NCBI RefSeq assembly: GCF_005405085.1
Contig: NZ_BJDJ01000022.1
Coordinates: forward strand, 1-46,280
Direction of reading: 5' to 3'
DNA length: 46,280 bases
DNA from: Lactiplantibacillus daowaiensis
GTDB lineage: Bacteria > Bacillota > Bacilli > Lactobacillales > Lactobacillaceae
The notes beneath the pieces are model-generated. The model was given only the letters and a program-made list of their open reading frames with translations, searched no databases and was not told the origin of the DNA. Shown one piece after another: positions 20,505-27,848 of the stretch. Within the stretch, counting starts at the first letter, position 1, and each line of letters starts with the position of its first letter. Position numbers and translations under genes: made by a program.

Positions 20505-21332
20505 ATGACAGTGAAATTAATCGCAACTGATTTGGATGGGACCTTCTTGAATAGCCAAGGGACCTATGATCAACGTCGATTTACGCAACTTTATAATCAA
20601 TTGCAAGGCTTAGGGGTTCAACTCGTAATGGCGAGTGGTCGGCAGGCTACCGAAATGGCAACGCATTTTCGGGCGTATCCGAATTTGTGGCTGATTGGCG
20701 GTAACGGTGCGGAACTCATGCAACCAAGCACCCAAGTGTTAGCGACGACCTTTAAGCGGCCAGCGGTTAACCAACTTTTTAAAGTGTTGGCTGCTTATCC
20801 AGAAGTACAGCTTGCGGTTTGTGGGTCGCAAGTGGTGTACTTGTCAAAAACAGCAACGCCAAGTTTTGTTGCCCGCATACAACATTATTACGGTAACGTA
20901 CGGACCGTCCATGATTTAAGTTTGATTCGTGAGGCGGTCGTTAAGATTGAAGTGGCCTGTGCGCCAACGATGACGGCGCAATTGGCTTATGAATTAACGC
21001 CAAAGTTAGCCGGCGTGGCGATGCCAGTCATCAACGGTGCTGGTCGGATCGACTTACTGCAACCAGGTCGTGATAAGGGCAAGGCTTTACATATATTAGG
21101 CAAGCGGTTAGGAATCATGGCGCACGAGATGGTGGCTTTTGGTGCCGGGGATAATGATTTAACGATGTTGCATCAAGTTCGGACTGGTGTCGCCATGGCG
21201 AATGCGCCGCTTACGATTCAAGCGGCGGCCAATGCGTTAACGGCTAGTAATGATCAAAACGGGGTACTGACGTATTTGGAACGGCAAATTTTGCCTAACT
21301 TGAAAAGCGCTTTAGTCTTTTCAGAAAATTAA
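20505..21332 (+). CDS. Cof-type HAD-superfamily phosphatase
   Basis: Predicted cytoplasmic sugar- or cofactor-phosphate phosphatase of the Cof/HAD-IIB group, 275 residues. The frame is open from 20427, but MTVKLIATDLDGTFL is the normal family start, so ATG 20505 is used. ATGs at 20496 and 20499 are alternatives, and none has a strong ribosome binding site. Motif I is DLDGTFL, motif II MASGR, motif III the Lys in RDKGKAL, and motif IV FGAGDNDLTML with the closing GVAMANAP. The substrate is unpredictable within this family. Confidence 0.88.
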   Translation: MTVKLIATDLDGTFLNSQGTYDQRRFTQLYNQLQGLGVQLVMASGRQATEMATHFRAYPNLWLIGGNGAELMQPSTQVLATTFKRPAVNQLFKVLAAYPEVQLAVCGSQVVYLSKTATPSFVARIQHYYGNVRTVHDLSLIREAVVKIEVACAPTMTAQLAYELTPKLAGVAMPVINGAGRIDLLQPGRDKGKALHILGKRLGIMAHEMVAFGAGDNDLTMLHQVRTGVAMANAPLTIQAAANALTASNDQNGVLTYLERQILPNLKSALVFSEN

Positions 21333-21343
21333 CCGTGCTTTAG

Positions 21344-21373
21344 TTGCCAAAAGGGATTCAAGCATGCTAAACT
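21344..21373 (+). promoter_or_regulatory. Candidate promoter of the ABC-F gene
   Basis: TTGCCA at 21344-21349, an 18-base spacer and TAAACT at 21368-21373 with an upstream TGC (extended -10). If used, the transcript would begin near 21380 and carry the terminator-like hairpin in its leader. Confidence 0.5.
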
Positions 21374-21397
21374 GCATCTAGGATGAAAAATCGGATG

Positions 21398-21430
21398 GTC
21401 AACCGACCGAGTGGGTCAGTTGGCTTTTTT
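21398..21430 (+). terminator. Terminator-like hairpin in the ABC-F leader (possible attenuator)
   Basis: GGTCAACCGACC region at 21398-21408 pairs with GGTCAGTTGGC at 21414-21424 (10 of 11 pairs) and six T follow. It lies downstream of a candidate promoter and 22 bases before the ABC-F start codon, so it may be a conditional terminator. It could also simply end the HAD gene transcript. Confidence 0.7.
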
Positions 21431-21452
21431 AGTGGAAAGATGAGGGATTTAA

Positions 21453-23075
21453 ATGCTAACTGTAAGTAATGTCAGTATGCAGTTCTCAACGCGCAAGCTT
21501 TATGACGACGTTAACTTGAAATTTACGCCGGGTAACTGTTACGGTGTGATTGGCGCTAATGGGGCTGGTAAATCAACGTTTTTAAAGATTTTGGAAGGTA
21601 AACTCCAACCGACGACCGGGAATGTGTCGATGGGGCCAAACGAACGGATGTCTAGCTTGAACCAAAACCACTTTGCCTTTGAAGATGAAGAAGTTTTGGC
21701 AACGGTGATTCAAGGTCATCAAAAGTTGTATAGCATTATGCAAGAAAAAGATGCGTTATATGCTAAACCAGACTTTAGTGATGAAGATGGGATTCGGGCG
21801 GCTGAATTAGAAGGCGAATTCGCAGAAATGGACGGTTGGAACGCTGAATCTGAAGCGGACCAAATGTTACAAGCTTTGGGTATCGATGAATCGATGCAAC
21901 ATCAAAAGATGAGCGAATTAACGGAACCACAAAAAGTTAAAGTCTTATTAGGCCAAGCCTTATTTGGCAATCCGGATGTCTTGTTATTGGATGAACCGAC
22001 CAACGGGTTGGATGTCCAATCGATCAGCTGGTTAGAAAACTTCTTAGCTGACTATGATAAGACCGTCATTGTGGTTTCCCATGACCGGCATTTCTTGAAT
22101 CAAGTCTGTACCCATATGTGTGACGTGGATTTTGGTAAGATCACGTTATTTGTTGGGAACTACGACTTCTGGATGGAATCGAGTCAATTAGCGGCTAAGT
22201 TGCAAGCAAATGCGAATGCCAAAAAGACCGAACAGATCAAAGAATTACAAGAATTCGTGGCGCGGTTTAGTGCCAATGCCTCGAAGTCTAAGCAAGCAAC
22301 TTCACGTAAGAAACAATTGGAAAAAATCACGTTGGATGATATCAAGCCATCTTCACGGAAATACCCATTCATTAAGTTTACGCCAGAACGTGAAATCGGG
22401 AATGATTTGGTTCGGGTAGAAAATGTATCCAAGACGATCGATGGCGTGAAGATTTTAGATAATATCAGCTTCACGTTACGTCCTAATGAAAAGACGGCGT
22501 TAATTAGCCGTAGTGACTTGGCAACCACCACGTTGATGCAAATTATTGCTGGGGCTTTGGCACCAGATTCTGGTACAGTAACTTGGGGTCAAACCACGTC
22601 ACGGACGTATTTGCCAAGAGATATCAACGATGAATTTACCGATGATAGCTTAACGATTATCGATTGGTTACGCCAATATGCGCCTAAAGAAGAAAGTGAC
22701 AATACCTTCTTACGAGGCTTCTTAGGGAAGATGTTGTTCTCTGGTGAAGATGTTCAACGTAAGATCAATGTCTTATCCGGGGGCGAAAAAGTTCGTGGGA
22801 TGTTATCGAAGATGATGTTGAGTAAAGCCAACGTCTTGTTGCTAGATGACCCAACGAACCACTTGGATTTGGAATCAATTACGGCTTTAAACGATAGCTT
22901 GATTGATTTCAAAGGGGCGATGATTTTCACGTCGCATGACCACGAATTCATTCAAACGATTGCCAACCATATCGTTGAAGTCAGTGCTAAAGGTGTGGTT
23001 GATCGTGGCGACACAACGTATGACGAATACTTGGCTCATGAAGCGACGCAAGGTCGAGTACAAGATTTATATTAA
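21453..23075 (+). CDS. ABC-F family ATPase (YkpA/YbiT-like), one site degenerate
   Basis: Soluble twin-ATPase protein of 540 residues without membrane segments, starting at ATG 21453 behind GATGAGGGA. The ABC-F linker lies at about 255-300 (RFSANASKSKQATSRKKQLE). NBD1 has intact Walker A GANGAGKST (Lys40) and Walker B LLLDEPTN, but its signature is LTEPQ near 156-160 instead of LSGGQ. NBD2 has signature LSGGEKVRG near 441, but its Walker A reads ISRSDLATTT near 351-360 with Thr in place of Lys, and its Walker B is LLLDDPTNHLD. So one composite site is complete and the other degenerate. ABC-F proteins act on ribosomes; this subgroup is thought to tune translation, and some other subgroups protect against antibiotics. 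No transporter gene is adjacent. Confidence 0.9.
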   Translation: MLTVSNVSMQFSTRKLYDDVNLKFTPGNCYGVIGANGAGKSTFLKILEGKLQPTTGNVSMGPNERMSSLNQNHFAFEDEEVLATVIQGHQKLYSIMQEKDALYAKPDFSDEDGIRAAELEGEFAEMDGWNAESEADQMLQALGIDESMQHQKMSELTEPQKVKVLLGQALFGNPDVLLLDEPTNGLDVQSISWLENFLADYDKTVIVVSHDRHFLNQVCTHMCDVDFGKITLFVGNYDFWMESSQLAAKLQANANAKKTEQIKELQEFVARFSANASKSKQATSRKKQLEKITLDDIKPSSRKYPFIKFTPEREIGNDLVRVENVSKTIDGVKILDNISFTLRPNEKTALISRSDLATTTLMQIIAGALAPDSGTVTWGQTTSRTYLPRDINDEFTDDSLTIIDWLRQYAPKEESDNTFLRGFLGKMLFSGEDVQRKINVLSGGEKVRGMLSKMMLSKANVLLLDDPTNHLDLESITALNDSLIDFKGAMIFTSHDHEFIQTIANHIVEVSAKGVVDRGDTTYDEYLAHEATQGRVQDLY

Positions 23076-23141
23076 AGTGTGCGCGTGACGGTGATTAACC
23101 GAGCACTGCGCAAGCTAACTTAAACAATCCGCACCACCGAA

Positions 23142-23188
23142 TCCCGCAATCTGGTATGATTAACCTATCACCAGATTGGGGGATTTTT
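23142..23188 (+). promoter_or_regulatory. Inverted repeat overlapping an extended -10 and a ribosome binding site
   Basis: Arms at 23142-23155 (TCCCGCAATCTGGT) and 23170-23183 (ACCAGATTGGGGGA) pair at 13 of 14 positions and five T follow, so it can terminate the ABC-F transcript. The left arm contains TGGTATGAT (extended -10 at 23152-23160), and the right arm contains the GGGGGA binding site of the next gene. Confidence 0.65.
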
Positions 23189-23191
23189 GGT

Positions 23192-24391
23192 ATGCAGACT
23201 TATGTTGACCAACAGTTGCGACGATGGTACCTCGTTCAGTTGGCCATTTTGTTTGGGGCAATATTAGTGCGATTATTGTTGATTGGTGAAGGGAGTAGTC
23301 TCTTGGGACCAATCCTGTTGCTATGGGGCTTAGGGGCAATTTTACCCGTTTATGAACGCAAAATGGCGGCGGATGAATGGCCGCGGTTTCGACGCTTCAA
23401 TCACTACTTTCAAGTAATTATTCAAATGACGTTCCTGCCATTACTATTAGCCAATGTGGCGTTAATGATGGTGACTTATTTCGGACTTAATGAACAAGGT
23501 GTCGTGGCCATGGCGTTTGCGTATTTAATCATTATGTGGATTCCGGTGGGTTACGTGTTATTAGGACCAATTCAAAATCTAATCGGGCGTATTTTATTAT
23601 TGATCTCAGTTGTCTTTAGTGGCGTGGTGGCGGCCCATTCGATGTTCATCATCATGCCAACATTGACAATGCCAGCGAGTTTTAAAATGGTTGGCGATAG
23701 TGGCGTCCTTGGCGCAGTGGCCTTCGTCTTGATGTTAGGCGTTGTCATGCAAGCATGGGGTTACCGTTGGCCAACATGGCGGTTAAATCGTGAGGCTAGT
23801 TGGCCGGTCTTAACGCTGATTGCGGTATTAGCCATAGCTTTTGTGATTTGGAATGCGTTTGGCGCCGGGACGAACTTGGCGACGTTATTTACCAAGTATC
23901 AATTCAGTTTACGCTCGCCGACCGTGAAGATGTTCTTAAGTGGTCTTGAACCGGGGATTGCGGAAGAATGGTTGTATCGCTTTGGTATTTTAGCGTTATT
24001 ATTAGGCTATTTTAAACATCATCGGTATCAAATCGATTGGGCAGTGGGGCTAAGCAGCTTATTGTTTGGCTTGTGGCATGTCTCGAATATTATCGCCGGT
24101 CAAGCAGTCTCAGCGACACTGGAGCAAATGGTCTTTGCGGCATCTTTAGGTGGCTTTTTAGCAACGAGTTATTTATATACGGGGAGCTTTTTAGTCCCGA
24201 TTGCGATTCATACGTTGACAGATAGTTTGAGTATGATGGCGTCGGGGACTGAAACCATGGCGCGTCCAGACTTGTTTGAATGGGAAAGCATGGGGCTTTT
24301 GGTTTTGATTTTTGGTTGTATCACGATCTTCTTATTGACTGGTGCACGTCGTCACGTGATTCAAAACCATGTCAATCGGTATTTGCGTTAG
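23192..24391 (+). CDS. CPBP-family intramembrane metalloprotease
   Basis: Polytopic membrane protein of 399 residues with a CPBP/Rce1-like (ABI) domain. The frame is open from ATG 23156, but that start lies inside a promoter/terminator hairpin; ATG 23192 follows GGGGGA and is preferred. About eight to ten hydrophobic helices are seen. Catalytic motifs lie in the C-terminal half: AEEWLYRFG (EExxxR), FGLWHVSN (His) and IHTLTD. Members cleave substrates in the membrane or modify surface/bacteriocin pathways; in lactobacilli they often accompany bacteriocin immunity, but no bacteriocin gene is visible here. Confidence 0.85.
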   Translation: MQTYVDQQLRRWYLVQLAILFGAILVRLLLIGEGSSLLGPILLLWGLGAILPVYERKMAADEWPRFRRFNHYFQVIIQMTFLPLLLANVALMMVTYFGLNEQGVVAMAFAYLIIMWIPVGYVLLGPIQNLIGRILLLISVVFSGVVAAHSMFIIMPTLTMPASFKMVGDSGVLGAVAFVLMLGVVMQAWGYRWPTWRLNREASWPVLTLIAVLAIAFVIWNAFGAGTNLATLFTKYQFSLRSPTVKMFLSGLEPGIAEEWLYRFGILALLLGYFKHHRYQIDWAVGLSSLLFGLWHVSNIIAGQAVSATLEQMVFAASLGGFLATSYLYTGSFLVPIAIHTLTDSLSMMASGTETMARPDLFEWESMGLLVLIFGCITIFLLTGARRHVIQNHVNRYLR

Positions 24392-24436
24392 TTAAGTTAA
24401 CCTGTTAGTTAACTTAATAGTCATGTACAAACGTTG

Positions 24437-24475
24437 CGCTAGCACGGTTCTTAAACCGACGGCTAGCGTTTTTTT
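24437..24475 (+). terminator. Terminator after the first CPBP gene
   Basis: CGCTAGC at 24437-24443 pairs with GCTAGCG at 24462-24468, with an inner CGGTT/AACCG pair, followed by seven T. Confidence 0.88.
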
Positions 24476-24519
24476 GTCGAAATAAACCAACTTTAAGCGG
24501 TCTATACAATTCGTAATGG

Positions 24520-24543
24520 CTTTGTAACATTCATGTTACAAAG
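24520..24543. promoter_or_regulatory. Perfect 24-base palindrome, operator candidate
   Basis: Arms CTTTGTAACAT and ATGTTACAAAG flank a two-base centre. It lies 17 bases upstream of a TATACT box (24561-24566), so it overlaps the -35 region of the small secreted-protein gene. It resembles a GlnR/TnrA box (TGTNA-N7-TNACA), but the spacing here is eight, one too many. Confidence 0.6.
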
Positions 24544-24624
24544 TCGCAACGCCAGCTGGTTATACTAATGTCAATTAGTTAAACGGAATGTTAATTGGAT
24601 TTTAAATAAAGGGGAAAACAACCG

Positions 24625-25071
24625 ATGAAAAAACTGAGACATCTAATTCTGATCATTGCTGCCGCAACTGTTTTAACGTTTGGCCTGTCTTCACTGATTA
24701 CAGATTTGAATCATACTGATACGGCTGCTGCTGCGACGACAACGAGCACCACTAAGAAGTCTTCGAAACAATTATTTAAAGCTAATGTGTCTAAAAACGC
24801 CGTCATGACTAAGTCAGTTTTTAAAATGCAAGGCCGAGTTAACTGGCACAATCGGGTTTATACATATTATTCGCCAAACGGTTCTAACATCTATGGGATG
24901 GGTCGTTTTACCTCTGATGGGACTTATACGTTGAACGGTTATGACAAGGATGGTTACTTGATCTTGGCCAACAACAAAAAGTTTGGAACGAAGATCAAAA
25001 CACCACTCGGGATGGGTAAAGTTCATGACCGGGGCACATACGGCAACCACTACGATATTGTGGTAAAGTAA
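24625..25071 (+). CDS. Small secreted protein, probable 3D domain
   Basis: Secreted protein of 148 residues starting at ATG 24625 behind AAAGGGGAA. A signal peptide (KKLRHLILIIAAATVLTFG) is followed by an Ala/Thr/Ser linker. The C-terminal 80 residues (VYTYYSP, GTYTLNGYDKDGYLILA, FGTKIKTPLGMGKVHDRGTYGNHYDIVV) resemble the 3D double-psi barrel of YocH/YuiC-like muralytic proteins, in which the Asp residues of the VxDRG and xDIxV parts are conserved. If right, it would cut or bind peptidoglycan. The match is by eye only; the alternative is an unrelated small exported protein. It is monocistronic, with its own promoter, a palindromic operator candidate and a terminator. Confidence 0.7.
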   Translation: MKKLRHLILIIAAATVLTFGLSSLITDLNHTDTAAAATTTSTTKKSSKQLFKANVSKNAVMTKSVFKMQGRVNWHNRVYTYYSPNGSNIYGMGRFTSDGTYTLNGYDKDGYLILANNKKFGTKIKTPLGMGKVHDRGTYGNHYDIVVK

Positions 25072-25083
25072 ATTGATTCAAAG

Positions 25084-25112
25084 GTCGTCACGTCAGGGTG
25101 GCGGCTTTTTTT
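25084..25112 (+). terminator. Terminator after the small secreted-protein gene
   Basis: GTCGTCAC at 25084-25091 pairs with GTGGCGGC at 25098-25105 (G-U pairs allowed), followed by seven T. Confidence 0.8.
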
Positions 25113-25116
25113 GTGC

Positions 25117-25149
25117 AAAAAAGCATCTGGCGATATGTGCCAGGTGCTT
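25117..25149 (-). terminator. Terminator of the minus-strand transporter gene
   Basis: GCATCTGGC at 25123-25131 pairs with GCCAGGTGC at 25139-25147. On the minus strand a run of six T follows. Confidence 0.85.
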
Positions 25150-25167
25150 GATAAATAGTAGATTAAG

Positions 25168-26343
25168 TTAAATTAATTTCAAGAAAATGGACGCGATAAT
25201 CACGGATGCGACCGAAACGGTGGCAAAGCCCCCAACTAACATCTTCGGCATCATGTGATCGAGTAAGTATTGTTTTTGACCGTCGTTGTCAGCGACTTGT
25301 GAGGCTACTTCGTTAGTCAAAATGAAGTCGGCAGGAAAACCGAAGAGTGCGGTTAAGGAACAAGAATAAGCCATGTACCAAGTCATCCCAAATGGTTTTG
25401 CAAGTAACCATGAGGCTAAGAACATCCCAATCAACCCAAGCGCAATCAAAACGATGATTTGAACGATGATTGTGCCCATCAGACTAGGCGTTGTGACACT
25501 CAATTGTGAGAAGACGTAAGCGAGTAGCCCGTACATCAACCAATGAAAGACACCGGCTTTGGTTAAGGCATTATCTTCCAAGAAACCAACTTGATGGGCA
25601 ATGACCCCGAAGATCAAGCAAATCACGTTGGCATTAATGGCACCATTCATTAGACTGGCGACCCAATTACTAAGTAAGCCGATTAAGGCGACCCGCGCCA
25701 TAATAAAAGCGGGCGTTTGAAACTTTTCAGGCATATGTAAAGGATATTGTGTTGCTGGTGCTGCTGTCGTGGCAGCTTTAGTCGTGGTGACTTTGGCGCC
25801 ATTTGTGTTGAACTCGTGTTTAAGTCGGCGACCTTCTTTTTTAAGTAAAACAGCGGTCAACGGATACCCAACCACTGAGTGAATCACAAACATTGATACG
25901 GGTAGCGCCACCAAGGTTGTGACGCCTTGGGCTTTTAACCCGCTAGTCATCAATAAGGCAGAAACTAAGCCACCGGTCAATGGTGGAACCGCTGCAACAA
26001 CTGTTTGCCAGTTGAAGATCATGGTGCCGACTGACAAGGTCAGGGCTAGCGTGCCTAAGACCCCAAGTAGTGCAATACAAACTGCTTTCCACTGGGCTAG
26101 GAGTTCTTTGAGACTCATGAGGGTCCCTAGATGAACAAGTAGCAGGGTCACACAAATCGAGCTGAACTGTGTCCCATAGGAAGCTTGCAAGGCGATGTTC
26201 TTCGGTAACACGGTCCAAAAGCCAACCATAAAGAGAATGGCGGTAATGAAGACCGAGGGAATGTAAGCATGCGTCAATGACGAGACCCATTCACCAAGTA
26301 ACATGAAAACCATGACCGTGAAAAAAGCAATAATATAAGCCAT
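25168..26343 (-). CDS. Putative secondary transporter, ten or more helices
   Basis: Integral membrane protein of 391 residues starting at ATG 26343 behind GGAGTG. It has about ten hydrophobic segments in two halves split by a polar Lys/Thr/Ala-rich loop near residues 180-210. Each half has a Gly/Pro-broken helix (PPLTGGLVSALLMTSG in the first, CSLTALFGFPADFILTNEVA in the second), which recalls inverted-repeat secondary carriers such as the GltS glutamate:Na+ group. I do not recognise the exact family. It is divergent from an amidohydrolase gene whose translation start region is nearly a mirror copy of this one, so it probably takes up the hydrolase's substrate or exports a product. The substrate is unknown. 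Confidence 0.65.
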   Translation of the reverse strand: MAYIIAFFTVMVFMLLGEWVSSLTHAYIPSVFITAILFMVGFWTVLPKNIALQASYGTQFSSICVTLLLVHLGTLMSLKELLAQWKAVCIALLGVLGTLALTLSVGTMIFNWQTVVAAVPPLTGGLVSALLMTSGLKAQGVTTLVALPVSMFVIHSVVGYPLTAVLLKKEGRRLKHEFNTNGAKVTTTKAATTAAPATQYPLHMPEKFQTPAFIMARVALIGLLSNWVASLMNGAINANVICLIFGVIAHQVGFLEDNALTKAGVFHWLMYGLLAYVFSQLSVTTPSLMGTIIVQIIVLIALGLIGMFLASWLLAKPFGMTWYMAYSCSLTALFGFPADFILTNEVASQVADNDGQKQYLLDHMMPKMLVGGFATVSVASVIIASIFLKLI

Positions 26344-26555
26344 CTAATCACTCCAAATATTTAATTTTTAAAAGGTCAATTGCTAGTCTATCTCTCATTT
26401 GTTTCTTAGTCAATTTTAATTAATTAACTAAAAGGTCAGTTCAAACCACCTAACCAGGGGGTAATAGCTTAAGAAAATAAACAATTCATTAGGAGAATTG
26501 ACGAAAGTACTGATTTGAACTAATCTAATCATATTCTAATAATTGGAGTGATTCG
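26344..26555. promoter_or_regulatory. Divergent control region with mirror-image leaders
   Basis: The + promoter is TTGACG at 26498-26503, a 17-base spacer and TAATCT at 26521-26526. Both genes start behind TTGGAGTGATT followed by one or two bases and ATG. The element AAAAGGTCA occurs twice in the same orientation (near 26371 and 26430), a candidate operator pair. Confidence 0.6.
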
Positions 26556-27737
26556 ATGAGTCAAACAACTTTCAGTAATTTTCAACTGTTCGATGGGAAA
26601 CATGATCAAGTGCAAGGTGATGCTTGGTTTGTCACCGATGAAACGGGAAAATTACAACAAGTCGGTACGGGGCAAGCGCCTAAAACTGATCACCAAGTTG
26701 ATTTGGGTGGCAAATATGTGATGCCAGGGTTAATTAACGCGCATACGCATATTACGATGGATCCCAACGCTGGTGATGGTGGGACGGGTGCTGATGTCGT
26801 CACCGCCACTGTTCGTGCAGTACATAATTTACATGACTTATTGCAATCAGGTGTTACATATATTCGTGAATGTGGGAGCTCTTTTGATATTGATATTACG
26901 TTAGAAGCGTTACGGGCTAAAGGGGTGTTAACTAAAGTCCCACATATCTTACCTTCAGGACGACCATATTCGATGACAGGTGGTCATGGGGACTTTCCGA
27001 ACTTTGGTCATTTAGTTGATTCGCCCGATGAAATGCGCAAAGCTGTGCGGACTGGCTTAAAGAAAGGAACTAAGGCCGTTAAGATGATGGCAACTGGTGG
27101 CGTTATGACACCGGGGGACTTTATGGATGATCCACAATTAACTGTTCCTGAAATGCAAGTTGCCGTTGATGAAACCCACCATAAAGGGTTAATTATTGCG
27201 GCGCATGCGGAAGGTAATCCGGGGATTTACAATGCGATTAAAGCTGGCGTTGATTCGATTGAACATGGGTTTTATGTCAATGATAAAGAAATTGATTTGA
27301 TGTTGAAACAAGGCACCTATTTAACCCCAACTTTTGTCGCGGATTGGGCGATTCCAGAATATGGCGATGGTAAAATTCCAGATTGGGAAATTAAAAAGGC
27401 TGCGGATGCGTTGGATGATTTATATGCCAATATCATGCATGCTTGGCAACGCGGGGTGAAAATCACCTTAGGGACCGATGCGGGGACGCCATTTAATGAC
27501 TTCACCATGACACCCGTTGAATTACAATTAATGGTTGAACAAGGGGCAACCCCATTTGAAGCCCTGCAGACGAATCTTAATTCAGCCACCTTAATGCAAG
27601 TTGCTGATGACTATGGCACGTTGGAAGCTGATAAGTATGCGGATTTCTTAGTTTTGGATGATAATCCATTAGCCGATGTTAAAGCGGTCCAACAAGCCGA
27701 CAAGCAAGTTTATCAACATGGCGTTCAGGTTTATTAA
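26556..27737 (+). CDS. Amidohydrolase-family metal-dependent hydrolase
   Basis: Cytoplasmic metallohydrolase of 393 residues, related to the imidazolonepropionase/prolidase-like branch of the amidohydrolase superfamily. It starts at ATG 26556 behind TTGGAGTG. Metal ligands are visible: NAHTHIT near residue 63, the probable carboxylated Lys in VKMMATGG near 175, AHAEGNP near 215, SIEHGFY near 237 and LGTDAGTP near 310. Relatives hydrolyse cyclic amides or X-Pro and X-Arg type dipeptides; the real substrate cannot be chosen from sequence. It is paired with the divergent transporter. Confidence 0.88.
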   Translation: MSQTTFSNFQLFDGKHDQVQGDAWFVTDETGKLQQVGTGQAPKTDHQVDLGGKYVMPGLINAHTHITMDPNAGDGGTGADVVTATVRAVHNLHDLLQSGVTYIRECGSSFDIDITLEALRAKGVLTKVPHILPSGRPYSMTGGHGDFPNFGHLVDSPDEMRKAVRTGLKKGTKAVKMMATGGVMTPGDFMDDPQLTVPEMQVAVDETHHKGLIIAAHAEGNPGIYNAIKAGVDSIEHGFYVNDKEIDLMLKQGTYLTPTFVADWAIPEYGDGKIPDWEIKKAADALDDLYANIMHAWQRGVKITLGTDAGTPFNDFTMTPVELQLMVEQGATPFEALQTNLNSATLMQVADDYGTLEADKYADFLVLDDNPLADVKAVQQADKQVYQHGVQVY

Positions 27738-27780
27738 AGGCACTTTAGGTTGTTAGCACGGACAAAACGATAAATACGAC

Positions 27781-27836
27781 AAAAACGTCGCCAATCGAAT
27801 CAGCACTTAAGGCTGGTTTGGTTGGCGACGTTTTTT
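27781..27836. terminator. Bidirectional terminator between amidohydrolase and PTS operon
   Basis: A 13-14-bp stem (AAAACGTCGCCAA at 27782-27794 with TTGGCGACGTTTT at 27822-27834) ends in six T on + and an A run on the other side. It can serve both convergent units. Confidence 0.9.
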
Positions 27837-27848
27837 GATAATGTGGCA

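Noticed and set aside
24520..24543. Assignment of the palindrome as a GlnR/TnrA box
   Set aside because: The half-sites fit, but the spacing is eight bases and not seven, so the name is withheld.
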